Notes: a model not told the origin generated them from the sequence alone. DNA of 32,464 nucleotides from Paludibacteraceae bacterium (GCA_017649925.1 JAGCFX010000039.1:1-32464); one strand, 5' to 3'; positions 7,753 to 18,224 are shown, numbered from the stretch's first letter. Made by a program: numbers and translations.

Positions 7753-10700
7753 CGTTCTCTTACAAGAATCTTAATTGCTCTATACGGTTCCTCGGGAGTG
7801 TCATTAGACCATAACTGAATGATATACATACCCTCGGTGGACGGCACTTCCACTTCCGTCACATCCGCACGGAAGACGTCCTCTTTCACGAACCGTCCTT
7901 CGGTCGTTGTGATGCGGTACATACCATCCTTACGCGAGAGAATATGTACGTACGGATGACCGGTGACCACACATGTCGGCGTGACTGCCAGGTAGCCCAT
8001 CGTTGGTGCATACGTATCGCCAATCGGATTAGCACCTACCAGAATAGGACATGTCTGGAAGTCTTCGTCTTCTCCGTTGCGCGTCAAGCGCACATGATAC
8101 TGCTCGCCTACATCCAGTCCTGTCGGGATATAGAGGTATGGCAGCGTCTGCCCCACTAACATCGAGTCGCCTTGATACCACTGGTACTCCGTCCATTGAT
8201 AACCACCATTGTACTGCTCGTTCAGCAAAGCGATCACATCGCCATAACGCTGTTCAAGCAACCAAGCCGGGTAACTCATGACGAACGTGGTGTCTGCAAA
8301 GCAGTCTTCCATCGGCCGCTGACAGAATCCGTTATCCAAAACCAGATGAATAGCGTAGTTGTCCGGCCGCGGGTACTTCGTGCGGTCATTATCGCGCAGC
8401 GGCGTCGGCACAGTGATGATCATCGGGTTGGTGTATTCCGTTACAGGCACATCAATCATATCCTCAAAGCCCATCGCATGACCCAGACTGTCGTAATAGA
8501 GCGAGAACGCCACTGGATCATGACTGGTGTAGGTATAATAGAGGTCAAAGGCCTGCTCTTGGCTACACATCGAATCGGCCCAAACAGTAGGAACTGTCGG
8601 TGGAATAATCGCCAAATGCGTGTAGATGAAATGGTGACAACCTACAGCATTGAGCGTGGTGTCCTTGTAATCACCCGGCTGCGTGTACAGATGATCAAGC
8701 ACATGCAGCGTGTCGTTATAACAAATGGTGTCATAGTTCACCTCGAAGGTGGTATCCAATACCGTGAGATAGAGGTGGTAAACGGAATCACAACCATGGA
8801 TAGAAGTCAGAGAATCATAATAAAAATGGGTGCCCGGCTCAATGTCGCGGAACAAACGTTCTTGCCATTCGTAAGTTTCGTCTGCACAAATCGTATCGGT
8901 GACAGCATCGTAATAGTCACTCCAAACAACGAGTTGGAATTCATAGACGGAGTCGCACTGAAACTCTTTCGTCTGGAAACTATCTTTGAAAGAATAGAAG
9001 CCGGGCGTGAGATCAGCATACGTATGCTCGCGCCATGTGACAGACTGGTTGGCACAAATGGTGTCCTTATCCAAATGATAGTACTGCGGCAGTACGTGTA
9101 CATCAAGACGATAAATACTATCGCACCCTACACCATTCATACAATTCTCGCAAGTAACCGTCTTCAACGAATCCACAAAGACAGTATCAAACGGCAGGTA
9201 GTAATGCTCCACATCAAAGAGGATATGTGGGCCAACGTAATGCTCGCCTTGAATCAGCACACTATCGTTACTGCAAAGCGTAGCGCGGTCGGAGAAGAAA
9301 TAGGTCTTATTAACTGTCACATAATAGCGGTAGATAGAGTCACAACCCTCGACCGTCACATACGAGAAATCAATATGGTCATACATCTCAGGTATGCGGT
9401 CACCTGGCTGCCAAACCGTTCGGCCGTCCTCGGGGAAGATCAACGTCTCATTATCGCATATGGAACGACGACGCTCATAGATGAAGGCCGGTTTGATATG
9501 CAAATGCAACTGATAGATACTATCACATCCGTCCACCGTATGTAGGCGCTCGGTGTAAGTCGTATCCTTGGACATGAAGTACTTACCGCGATACCGCATC
9601 ACTTCATTCGAGCAAATCGTGGTATCCGTATAGAAAAAGTAAATCGGATGAATGGTCAATTGCAGATGACTCATACTGTCGCAGCCATGAACGGTTTGCA
9701 ACATCCGGTCTGCGGTGCGCGACTCCGTCGGTCGAACAGTGTATGGCAACAATGCTTCCTCTGATGAGACGAAGATCGTATCCATGGTTGCTGCCGTCCA
9801 TACAAGGTCTTCATATTCACCATTCTTATCCGTTTGATGCCATATGAACGTCTCATTATAGCATGTGTGGAGATGCGAAACGGTATCGAAGATCGGATGC
9901 ACGTGAACTTGCACGAGGAAAGTACTATCACAGCCTTCCCACGTGGAATAACGTATCGTATCGTAGTAGATACCCGGCTTCAGAATAATTGAGTCGTCTG
10001 GGGTCGCCACTACCGAGTCGCCCGTGAACCGTCTATGTTGCCAAACAAGTCGTTCGTTCTCGCAGATATGATAAACCGAATCGAAGCGATAAATCGGAGC
10101 GATATGCAGTTTAATGCCATACGTTGAGTCGCAACCATGAATCGTGGTATGCGCTTCAAGCGAATCCAAATCGCGTGCTCTGGATATATCAATCAAACCA
10201 TGGTCGTGTCCCTCATCGTCAATCCAGTTATACCACTTGTTCACCGTATCCTGACAAACCGTGATCTGTTGGCTGTAGTCATATACCGAATCAACGCGCA
10301 GCGTCAAGGTTACAATACTGTCGCAACCCGTTACGCGCGAAGGAATGGTATCCACACTGGTGTAAATACCCACTCTTTCGGTGTTCATATACATACCTTG
10401 TCCCCAGTTCCAGTTCGGGTTGAAGAACGGATGGCCTTGACATACAGAATCCAGTGAATCCGTATGCGCCACCTCATGCACATAGAGCGTTAAGTGGTAT
10501 GCGGAGTCACAATCATGAATCGTGTTAAACTCAAGATCTTTATGGTAAGTTCCGTTTGGTAAATCAGGAATCACCTCATCGTAGTGTGTTGCATCATACG
10601 TCTTGCCATAAGCCGTATATTGACTGCCGGTGTATAAAACATTATGCCATGAAACAGAGTCGTTCTCACACAAATCCAAAGTATCATAGAAATGATAAAT

Positions 10701-13700
10701 TGGTGACACATAAACTGAGATTCCGTAGATAGAATCGCAACCGTGTATTGTCTTGTAATGGGTACCCAAAATAAATGTCTTGTCGCCCTCGTCAATGGAA
10801 ATCGTATCTTGTGCTATTCCGTTTTCATACCAGATCCACTCTTGACCATACGCCTGACAAACGGTATCATAACGACCGAAGTTATAAACCGAATCTACGA
10901 AGAAATGCAGCGTAATAATCGAGTCGCACCCATTATCCGCAGCAATGGTATCGTTACGTACAATCGCATCACTCAAGTGAGCGGCAGGAATATATCCTCC
11001 GCCTCCCGCACCGTTATTCAAGTTCTCATAGAAATACGTACCTTCGCTTTGACAAGCGCGGCGCTCTATCGTGTCGCGATAAATCGGCAACACACGTAAA
11101 TGGAGATTGAAGACAGAGTCGCAGTCGAAATCTTTCGTTCCGCGACGAATACGGATATCATAATCTCCCGGAGCAAACACACGCGAACTATCCAGACCAG
11201 TCACACCAGAAATGTCACCGCCATAATCATCAAACTCATCACCAATAAGCAGCATGTCTTGCCAACGAAGCGTATCACTTGCGCAGATGGTTGCCGTTTC
11301 GTTGAAATTATGGGTCGGCGGCACATATAGACGCAATGTCCAGATACTATCGCAACCGTTGATTGTCTTCAGTGTATCGATATAATAGAGCGTGTCGGAT
11401 TCGTTAGTCGGCACATCGGATGCAGATACATGTCGGTTGTATTTCTTGTCCCAGATAGTCCGACCCTCATGCCGCAACCAAACGAACTGCGAGTTCTGAC
11501 AAATGACGGTATCCGTAGTGTCCGTATTATACGTCGGATAATTCTCCAGCAGCAACACGTAGATAGAGTCAAAGCCGAACTCCTTGGTTAACAAACTATC
11601 GTAATAAATACCCGGTTTCAAAATCTCAATATCCGTCCGCGCATAGTGATTTGGATTCGGATCGTCCCAGTGGTGCCATTGATACGGTTCATTGTCACAA
11701 ATGGTATCCCGTAACGTATCGCGATAAGTAGGGCCAACCTTCAGCAACAACCGCTCAATACTATCGCACTTATGTATCGTTTCGTAAGTCGTGTCGCGGT
11801 GATTGATAATAGAACCTGCAGGGATAACTACGCGCGGCAAAGTAGTATTGCTGATGGTGTCGGTCTTCACTTTCCAACCGATATAGATAGTGTCTTCCCA
11901 TTGCCGCCACTCCTCATCCGACATCTTTATCTCCGTCGTGCGGTCATAAACGCTATCTACGCGCAACTTCAAAATCCATATACTATCGCAACCACCGGTG
12001 CTACCGTTGCATGCCGGACAATTCTGCGTGCGAATCGAATCAATATAGGTATATTCCACGTCGCACTTAATGTCGGTCGGAATAGCCGATGCAGAGATCC
12101 ATTTCTGCTGCCTTACATCCCACAAGTTACGCGTCGTGTGGTCTGTCCAGATATAGTCTGAGCCCCGACAGACACTATCAATCTTCGTCTGTTCGTATGT
12201 CTTGAAGACCGTAAAATGATGACTGACTACAGAGTCGCAACCATGTATTGTTATATAAGTAAGATCTCTATCAAAACTTGTCGACCGATCACCGTCTGGC
12301 ACTTCTATACCGGTTTCCCCGGACGGCAACAGCGGCGACTTGCAACCGTAAATCACTTCGCCATAGAAGTGCAGCGTATCCTTATCGCACATATACCGCT
12401 CCGTCACTTCTACGGAGGTCGTATAAACGGTATCTACACGCAGCCGCAGTGTCCAAACGGAATCACAACCTGCTGCCGTCGCCAGTGAGTCAACGAACTC
12501 ATATGTACCGCAGTGGGCGGTAGAGATTGCCGTTGTATGCGCGCTCGTCTGTTTATCCCACAGAATACTTCCTTCGTGCCGCAACCATGTAAATGCCTCG
12601 TTCTGACAGATTGCCGTATCCGTTAACTCGTCATACACCGTATCGACATGCAAGTGCAGAATCCATGTACTGTCGCACTTAAATGAATCAGTCTCAAGAT
12701 AGTCATAGAAATCAAAGTCTCCCGCATGTGCCGTAGAGATTGTTACTGTGTCGTGACCTGCCCACGCAAATGGCTTGTTCTGACAAACAGTACCATTCTC
12801 TTCTTGTATATACGACGGTGCGCGGTATAGATGTAGCACATAGATAGAATCGAAGTTCAATACCGTTTTTAGACTATCATAATAATACTTATGCGTTTCC
12901 GAAGCCGGCAAGTCAGTGATTGTCTTGCGAACAAACTCGTTGCCGTTCTTATCGATACCTTTCCATTCGTACGAAGTTGCTGTGGCGCAAGTGAATGTAT
13001 CCAAAGTATCGCGATAAACCTCTCCAACCAACAACCGCAACTCATGCACGCTATCGCATCGATACATTCCTACAGGATTGGTCAACTCCTCCACTCGCAC
13101 CGTGGTCCACCCCAGCGGCACTTGCTCGTCATATGGGTCGGTCGCCTTCGTGCCGCCAAAAGTTTTATTGTTAATATTCCAATAATAGGTCTCCTCCTCA
13201 GAAATTGTATCTATATCTACGATATAATATGTCGGCAGCACTGTCAACCGTAACTCATACACACTATCGCAGCCACAACCATTCTTGCATGTCTTCGTTG
13301 TCGTCGAATCCCAATGCACGAAATTGCTCGCTACATCTTGATGAATCTCATTGGTATGATCCGTCCAAGTATAGATACGATTGAGGGTATCCTGACAAAC
13401 GGTATCATACTCCAGCCAATAATACGTCGGATCAATAATCAAATGCAGATAATATGTTGAATCGCAAGAAGGACCATTGGTCGGATACCAGTGTACGAAG
13501 TCCGCCGTGGTCATTCCCTCCGGCAACACTTTGGTCTTTTCGGCAGTCGTTAGTCCCGATTTGTAACCGGCAAAAATAGTATCTTGCCAAGTAACAGACT
13601 TATTGTCGCACACATGCAGTGTGTCATAAAACTTGAAAGTAGGATACTGGGTAATCGTGAGTTGATAAACGGAGTCTCGTTCCGGCAATGTGGCAGTCTT

Positions 13701-16700
13701 CAGACTATCATAAATGACAAACGTCGTGTCAGTCGTCAAACGGATATCTTTCGACTGAGCTATTCCATCCCATTTAGCGCCCAAGATAACGCTGTCGCGC
13801 CAATGAATTGAATCAATATCGCAGATGGTACGCGTATCTTTAAACAAGTACGTATCCGAAATGCGCAAATCCAATCGCCATATACTGTCACAACCCTTGC
13901 TTGTTACCGTGGCATTGGCATCATAGAAATAAAGCGTTGTGTCTGTATCTCGGTCTTTAAACTCCGGCCCTGTAAACGGTCCATACGTAACGCCGTGCCA
14001 TGTATATGTCTGGTTGTTTGCCATTGAATGGAACGTTGAATCAATGAAAGGCTCTACGTACTTCAATTGCAAGTGATAAATAGAGTCACAACCATACCGT
14101 GTTTTACATGAGTCATAGTAATGTCCGGCAACCGGCAAATCCACGTAAGCAGCGCCTTCGCGGTGATTGTTCCAACGATAGACATTGATGATTTTCTTGC
14201 GATTCTCCTTGTCATAGTCCCACGCACAGATACTATCAATTGAATCGTGATAGAATGGCTCCGGGATATACAGTTTCAGCACGTTGATCGAATCGCAACC
14301 TTTACCTTCGTTACATTTCGGACAAGTGGTGGTACGCAGAGTATCGGAGAAGAAACCCCACCAAGTACGCAATCCCGCATCATATTGCATGTTCGGGTGC
14401 GCTTTGGTAATCAGCGAGTCGCGCGTGTCGTACTGAATCCGCCATTTGTATGCTGAATCTGGTTTGCAGTTATAGCACATCGTGTCAATCAACGTGTCGC
14501 GATAAACAGGGTGAACAAATAGATGCAACTCAAAAATTGAATCGCAACCTTCAAAAGCAGGATATTTGTCTTTGTATGGGTCTAACTGACACTCGCAGAA
14601 CTTCGTCTTCGTTGAGATAATATCAATCGTGTCGCGCTTTGCCAGCACACCCGCACCATCCGCTTCTACGCCTTTATACGTCTTCTCCAAATCCGTACCA
14701 CCCAAATAGGTAATCCGTTCGTTGGAACATAAGTGCAGCGTATCTAACTTTCGGAAAGTATCACACACAAACAAAAATAGCGTGTATGTCGAGTCGCACC
14801 CATATTGTGTCAGATAATGACGGCTAAAGATATTCTCGCCTTTATGGGCTTTCCATTGGAATTCTTCCGTTTTGTCGCCCGTCGTTTTGTCGCCGATAAA
14901 CAACGTCGAGTCCGCGCGCGAAGCCTTCGGCGTCGTTGTCACATTGTCCAGTTCATTGGCCGGTCCTAAACCATTGTACCTCTGATGTGGCAGACTGTCA
15001 TAGAAACACTTGAGCGTATCGCCCATACAGATAATGCGGTAAACCGTGTCATGATAGATTCGCGTCACGCGCACCGTTGTCCGCATCGTATCCAAGTCAT
15101 CGTCCAAATCCGTACAAATCAAATGAGGACGATGCAGAATAGCCCGAATCTCATATTCTCTGAACGGCGCACGTTCCTTTGGATCCTTATCCGACTCGTC
15201 TGGCAAAATAAACTGATATTCTTTCTTATACAGATTATTATCACCAACCTGGTCTGTCGGCGTAGGTTCTGTCCATGTCTCTATCTGATCAAATGCGCCG
15301 TCCGTCACGTCATAAATAAACCAATCCACCGGTGTCACCTGTTTAGACTTCGGGGTCTGAATCATCCATTGCACTATCGTACTATCGCACACTTGCGCCG
15401 TATCCAATCGTTCATGTCCGACTTTCCACTCGTTCCACTGACGCTGATACCAACCCTTACCGTCAACCCGCTCCAGATCATACGACTTCTTTGACATGAT
15501 TGCTTCCGTATTCTCCACAAACAGCGAATCGTTGTCCGAATTAAGGTTATAACCGAGGGTATATTGGTATGCCCGAGACTCGGACTGAATCGTATAAACA
15601 AATCCCGTAAAACCGTCTCCCGTGGTACTGATGGTGTGTTTGCCGCGTTGTGTTAGTTCTATATTTGCCACCGACATCGTCGGGTCAGCAACCATAGCCA
15701 CGAAACTGCCGGAAGGAACTGCCACGCCGTCTAAAGTAAACGTTCCCGCATCTGCCGTCTTTGTCGTCACTTGCACATACATATGCTGCACACCTTCTTC
15801 CGTCTCGTTCTCAATCGTGTCAGTGAAGAAGTTCATGCTTGTTGTGCGCATATTCCATGCCGGCACCATAGCATTAGTGGAGTTGCCCCAATAGTAGTTC
15901 CCTATCTCGTCAAAAGTAATCGGGTCGTAAACGGTTTCTGAGTTAAGACCACCGCAAGAAAGATACGTACAGCATAAAATAGGTTTCGTACTCGTTATCT
16001 TGACGTCTTTAATACTAAGCGTATTATTTTTCACCAACGCATATGGAGTAGTAAATGACTCGCGCGCGTTCAGCGTCACGCTCGTCACTGTTCCTCCGCG
16101 ATTGACCGTCACCACTGTTCCATCTTCTGCTGCCGTTACTTGGAAGTTATTACGCGCAGAATGTGCCGTGAGACCGAAACAGAAGTCCGTTCCCCACTTT
16201 CGCTGAGGGAGTGTCTGCTCAAAAGCATGGTTTGGCGAGAAGCTACCGGTACTACCCGTGCCCGCAACCTTCGTGGCTTCATTGCCTTGGAAAACAGCAA
16301 CGGGTTTATCCGCACAGATAGCACTTCCGGACATGTCGATGTTCTTAACAGCGCCTTGTTTTTTGACGCTGCGCACCATAAACACCTCACCCTTGTTCAA
16401 AGTAATCGTTATCGGTGCACCGGCTGCCGCACCGTTAAAAGCCTGAACTTTGGGCGTGACAACAACATTCGTCCCGTCTTCGGTTGCAACAACCACGAAC
16501 TCTGTAGCTTCAGAATCATCCGGATAGGTCTGTACGAAATATTCTTTCTCTAACTGATCAGTCGGTAACAACAATGTAGCGTCACGCGTGGTTCCCGCTG
16601 AAGCACCAGCTTCAGCCAACGCGAAACAAGAGAATGCCACATCTTTATTTTCCGTATAGATATGCAAACCTCGCGGCAACACCTGTTCACTTTCTGTCGG

Positions 16701-17039
16701 GATAAGATAGGCACTGTTGGCACTTATTTGATCCAGTTGTCCCCATCCTCCACCGGCAGGGATAGTTATCGTGCCTAATTGATTACCGCTCGCTCCTTCT
16801 TCAACGATAATCGTCATCGCTTCGTTAGCAACGGCATAGATGACAAAATGCAAGGTTGGCTCTTCTGCCACCTTCTCATTGTTGGTCATGAACGTTACCC
16901 AATAGTCATTGCCTTCGGTTGTACCGAAAGACGTAGCACCACCTATCCAATACGGATCAGCACTCGTCAACGGCGCTGCCACCAGCACTTGAGCCAGCAG
17001 CGACAGCCATAGCAATCCTATGTGACGAAGTGATTTCAC
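7725..17039 (-). CDS. Giant secreted cysteine-rich modular repeat protein (probable T9SS cargo, adhesin-like)
   Basis: This 3104-residue protein starts at GTG directly after the upstream TAA. Layout: a signal peptide (about residues 1-27); an N-terminal region to about residue 505 (GNDYWVTFMTN; LLPTDQLEKEYFVQTYP) resembling the IgGFc-binding-protein N-terminal domain; about 31 modules between roughly residues 550 and 2750; an Ig/PKD-like region (WYQGDSMLVGQTLPYLYIP); and a tail ending GMYIIQLWSNDTPEEPYRA-IKILV, as in T9SS type A sorting domains, plus an extra CETC tail. Each module averages about 73 residues and reads roughly TICxNExxxW...GCDSIYxLxLxVxPxY. A surface-exposed adhesin or matrix role is inferred. 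It shares an operon with a small secreted protein (17040) and a barrel (6688). No catalytic domain is visible. Confidence 0.85.
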   Translation of the reverse strand: MKSLRHIGLLWLSLLAQVLVAAPLTSADPYWIGGATSFGTTEGNDYWVTFMTNNEKVAEEPTLHFVIYAVANEAMTIIVEEGASGNQLGTITIPAGGGWGQLDQISANSAYLIPTESEQVLPRGLHIYTENKDVAFSCFALAEAGASAGTTRDATLLLPTDQLEKEYFVQTYPDDSEATEFVVVATEDGTNVVVTPKVQAFNGAAAGAPITITLNKGEVFMVRSVKKQGAVKNIDMSGSAICADKPVAVFQGNEATKVAGTGSTGSFSPNHAFEQTLPQRKWGTDFCFGLTAHSARNNFQVTAAEDGTVVTVNRGGTVTSVTLNARESFTTPYALVKNNTLSIKDVKITSTKPILCCTYLSCGGLNSETVYDPITFDEIGNYYWGNSTNAMVPAWNMRTTSMNFFTDTIENETEEGVQHMYVQVTTKTADAGTFTLDGVAVPSGSFVAMVADPTMSVANIELTQRGKHTISTTGDGFTGFVYTIQSESRAYQYTLGYNLNSDNDSLFVENTEAIMSKKSYDLERVDGKGWYQRQWNEWKVGHERLDTAQVCDSTIVQWMIQTPKSKQVTPVDWFIYDVTDGAFDQIETWTEPTPTDQVGDNNLYKKEYQFILPDESDKDPKERAPFREYEIRAILHRPHLICTDLDDDLDTMRTTVRVTRIYHDTVYRIICMGDTLKCFYDSLPHQRYNGLGPANELDNVTTTPKASRADSTLFIGDKTTGDKTEEFQWKAHKGENIFSRHYLTQYGCDSTYTLFLFVCDTFRKLDTLHLCSNERITYLGGTDLEKTYKGVEADGAGVLAKRDTIDIISTKTKFCECQLDPYKDKYPAFEGCDSIFELHLFVHPVYRDTLIDTMCYNCKPDSAYKWRIQYDTRDSLITKAHPNMQYDAGLRTWWGFFSDTLRTTTCPKCNEGKGCDSINVLKLYIPEPFYHDSIDSICAWDYDKENRKKIINVYRWNNHREGAAYVDLPVAGHYYDSCKTRYGCDSIYHLQLKYVEPFIDSTFHSMANNQTYTWHGVTYGPFTGPEFKDRDTDTTLYFYDANATVTSKGCDSIWRLDLRISDTYLFKDTRTICDIDSIHWRDSVILGAKWDGIAQSKDIRLTTDTTFVIYDSLKTATLPERDSVYQLTITQYPTFKFYDTLHVCDNKSVTWQDTIFAGYKSGLTTAEKTKVLPEGMTTADFVHWYPTNGPSCDSTYYLHLIIDPTYYWLEYDTVCQDTLNRIYTWTDHTNEIHQDVASNFVHWDSTTTKTCKNGCGCDSVYELRLTVLPTYYIVDIDTISEEETYYWNINNKTFGGTKATDPYDEQVPLGWTTVRVEELTNPVGMYRCDSVHELRLLVGEVYRDTLDTFTCATATSYEWKGIDKNGNEFVRKTITDLPASETHKYYYDSLKTVLNFDSIYVLHLYRAPSYIQEENGTVCQNKPFAWAGHDTVTISTAHAGDFDFYDYLETDSFKCDSTWILHLHVDTVYDELTDTAICQNEAFTWLRHEGSILWDKQTSAHTTAISTAHCGTYEFVDSLATAAGCDSVWTLRLRVDTVYTTSVEVTERYMCDKDTLHFYGEVIYGCKSPLLPSGETGIEVPDGDRSTSFDRDLTYITIHGCDSVVSHHFTVFKTYEQTKIDSVCRGSDYIWTDHTTRNLWDVRQQKWISASAIPTDIKCDVEYTYIDSIRTQNCPACNGSTGGCDSIWILKLRVDSVYDRTTEIKMSDEEWRQWEDTIYIGWKVKTDTISNTTLPRVVIPAGSIINHRDTTYETIHKCDSIERLLLKVGPTYRDTLRDTICDNEPYQWHHWDDPNPNHYARTDIEILKPGIYYDSLLTKEFGFDSIYVLLLENYPTYNTDTTDTVICQNSQFVWLRHEGRTIWDKKYNRHVSASDVPTNESDTLYYIDTLKTINGCDSIWTLRLYVPPTHNFNETATICASDTLRWQDMLLIGDEFDDYGGDISGVTGLDSSRVFAPGDYDIRIRRGTKDFDCDSVFNLHLRVLPIYRDTIERRACQSEGTYFYENLNNGAGGGGYIPAAHLSDAIVRNDTIAADNGCDSIITLHFFVDSVYNFGRYDTVCQAYGQEWIWYENGIAQDTISIDEGDKTFILGTHYKTIHGCDSIYGISVYVSPIYHFYDTLDLCENDSVSWHNVLYTGSQYTAYGKTYDATHYDEVIPDLPNGTYHKDLEFNTIHDCDSAYHLTLYVHEVAHTDSLDSVCQGHPFFNPNWNWGQGMYMNTERVGIYTSVDTIPSRVTGCDSIVTLTLRVDSVYDYSQQITVCQDTVNKWYNWIDDEGHDHGLIDISRARDLDSLEAHTTIHGCDSTYGIKLHIAPIYRFDSVYHICENERLVWQHRRFTGDSVVATPDDSIILKPGIYYDTIRYSTWEGCDSTFLVQVHVHPIFDTVSHLHTCYNETFIWHQTDKNGEYEDLVWTAATMDTIFVSSEEALLPYTVRPTESRTADRMLQTVHGCDSMSHLQLTIHPIYFFYTDTTICSNEVMRYRGKYFMSKDTTYTERLHTVDGCDSIYQLHLHIKPAFIYERRRSICDNETLIFPEDGRTVWQPGDRIPEMYDHIDFSYVTVEGCDSIYRYYVTVNKTYFFSDRATLCSNDSVLIQGEHYVGPHILFDVEHYYLPFDTVFVDSLKTVTCENCMNGVGCDSIYRLDVHVLPQYYHLDKDTICANQSVTWREHTYADLTPGFYSFKDSFQTKEFQCDSVYEFQLVVWSDYYDAVTDTICADETYEWQERLFRDIEPGTHFYYDSLTSIHGCDSVYHLYLTVLDTTFEVNYDTICYNDTLHVLDHLYTQPGDYKDTTLNAVGCHHFIYTHLAIIPPTVPTVWADSMCSQEQAFDLYYTYTSHDPVAFSLYYDSLGHAMGFEDMIDVPVTEYTNPMIITVPTPLRDNDRTKYPRPDNYAIHLVLDNGFCQRPMEDCFADTTFVMSYPAWLLEQRYGDVIALLNEQYNGGYQWTEYQWYQGDSMLVGQTLPYLYIPTGLDVGEQYHVRLTRNGEDEDFQTCPILVGANPIGDTYAPTMGYLAVTPTCVVTGHPYVHILSRKDGMYRITTTEGRFVKEDVFRADVTEVEVPSTEGMYIIQLWSNDTPEEPYRAIKILVRERCETCDTSF
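8779..15395 (-). repeat. About 31 tandem CDS-type protein modules inside the giant gene
   Basis: The hallmark (G)CDS(I/V/T)(Y/W) recurs about 31 times, with the following strand LxLxV, a short linker, then (T/S)(I/V)C and an aromatic 6-8 residues later. Modules have diverged strongly at the DNA level, so this is an old expansion rather than a fresh tandem array. Three modules have lost the CDS cysteine (ERDSV, NFDSI, GFDSI) and three have lost the TIC cysteine (SMANNQ, ISEEET, KMSDEE). Three carry a CxxC just before CDS. Confidence 0.85.
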
Positions 17040-18122
17040 TTAGAGTTCTGTTCCGGTAATAGAATATTTTTTTTCGCCGCGTACAATAACGATTTGCCCG
17101 TCTCGCAAAACCTTCGAACATTGCACATTGCCACTTTGTACGTCATTCATTCCTTGTTCCTCTTCTCCTCCGCCCATATCTATCGCCTCAGGATTTTCCT
17201 TGAAATACACCTTCAACTGATAGCATCGGAACTGCTTCGGGCAACTCAGCGTCACACTCTTCGCATTCACATCTTGAATCACAATAGCAGGAAATCCCTC
17301 TTCATCTGCGTCAGGGTCTGTCAAGTAGGTCAACGAACCATGATCACAAGTGGCGTTGAACGCTTTACGTGTAAAACCGTCAATGGCTATTCCTTTGATA
17401 TTTTGCGAAGCAGTAAATGTAATCGTAAAGCCCGCATTGCAGTTAAAATACGCAAAAGTAGTATCCGTCTTCTTTACAATCGAACCCGAATCGCAATGCA
17501 CCAAAATGTTATTTTTGATAAATGCGTATTCTTTCTTTGCAATCACCGTGTCCGGCACATTTACTATCGTCGGTTCCGGATACTCAAAATCATCTTTTAA
17601 GTCTGCTTCTGTGGGTAATGGTGTGGGCTCTGTCGGTTTTTCATCATCCGGATTTATCGCCGCGCCGTTAACTACCAGTTTCTTAATTACCCGCTGACCT
17701 GACTCACCAAAGGTAAACACCACTTCCTTGGTATCGCCGGTCCATGTATCTACCACTGGATTCTCTCTTCCTGTAGAGTTCCCTCCGGAAGTTAGTTTGC
17801 CTGTTGATGCTGACAGCGTGGCATATTTCTTACCGTCGGGTAATGCAAAAACGATTTGAATGTTCTTTAATGTCTCGCCATTCGTAGCATTGTCGGCATT
17901 AACAGTAATTGTGTTCTTTCCATACACACGCACCTCAGGTCCTTTAGCCGCATAGGCATCGTAATATGGAGAAGAACCCGTGTTTGTTCCTTTAGCCAAC
18001 GTCACACTTATCCCGTCTTTTGTTTGGCTTAAGTCTTCCGCAGATGTAAACGTAAATACCGTCTCAGCACTTGCGCATAGCGCAAAAACAACGGCTACCA
18101 ATATAGAAAAAAGTTTTTTCAT
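17040..18122 (-). CDS. Secreted protein with C-terminal IxRxxxxYxxxG tail, first gene of the giant-protein operon
   Basis: The 360-residue product begins with a clear signal peptide (MKKLFSILVAVVFALCASA). It then shows two strand-rich regions of likely jelly-roll type (residues about 20-150 and 190-315), split by a Pro/Glu/Thr-rich linker (DDEKPTEPTPLPTEAD). The last residues, GQIVIVRGEKKYSITG, match the end of the 1255-residue protein at 20959 (GTIYIIRDNRMYTVQG). Short tails of this kind end many Bacteroidales secreted proteins and may be a T9SS sorting signal or a remnant of one. Its stop directly precedes the GTG of the giant gene. It has its own promoter about 40-70 nt upstream. No enzyme motif is recognised. 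Confidence 0.75.
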   Translation of the reverse strand: MKKLFSILVAVVFALCASAETVFTFTSAEDLSQTKDGISVTLAKGTNTGSSPYYDAYAAKGPEVRVYGKNTITVNADNATNGETLKNIQIVFALPDGKKYATLSASTGKLTSGGNSTGRENPVVDTWTGDTKEVVFTFGESGQRVIKKLVVNGAAINPDDEKPTEPTPLPTEADLKDDFEYPEPTIVNVPDTVIAKKEYAFIKNNILVHCDSGSIVKKTDTTFAYFNCNAGFTITFTASQNIKGIAIDGFTRKAFNATCDHGSLTYLTDPDADEEGFPAIVIQDVNAKSVTLSCPKQFRCYQLKVYFKENPEAIDMGGGEEEQGMNDVQSGNVQCSKVLRDGQIVIVRGEKKYSITGTEL

Positions 18123-18159
18123 GTTGTTTAGTTTTAAGCGTATTTACCAATTTCGGGCG

Positions 18160-18191
18160 CAAAGGTACAAATAATTTTTCACATACACAAG
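18160..18191 (-). promoter_or_regulatory. Bacteroidetes-type promoter for the giant-protein operon
   Basis: On the minus strand, CTTG (18191-18188), a 20-nt spacer and TACCTTTG (18167-18160) fit the -33/-7 consensus, with one mismatch in the -33 box. The transcript would begin near 18153 with GCGCCC, giving a leader of about 30 nt before the ATG at 18122. Confidence 0.7.
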
Positions 18192-18224
18192 CGCGCGCAT
18201 AAAAAAAGTGAAAATAAGTTTTAT

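Noticed and set aside
8172-9545. 457-codon open frame on the plus strand inside the giant gene
   Set aside because: It lies antisense to conserved repeat modules, lacks any recognisable domain, and its length follows from the codon bias of the real gene.
18188-18198. GCGCGCGC run as a Z-DNA-forming or recombination site
   Set aside because: It is too short, and similar GCGCGC runs occur inside several coding regions of the window.
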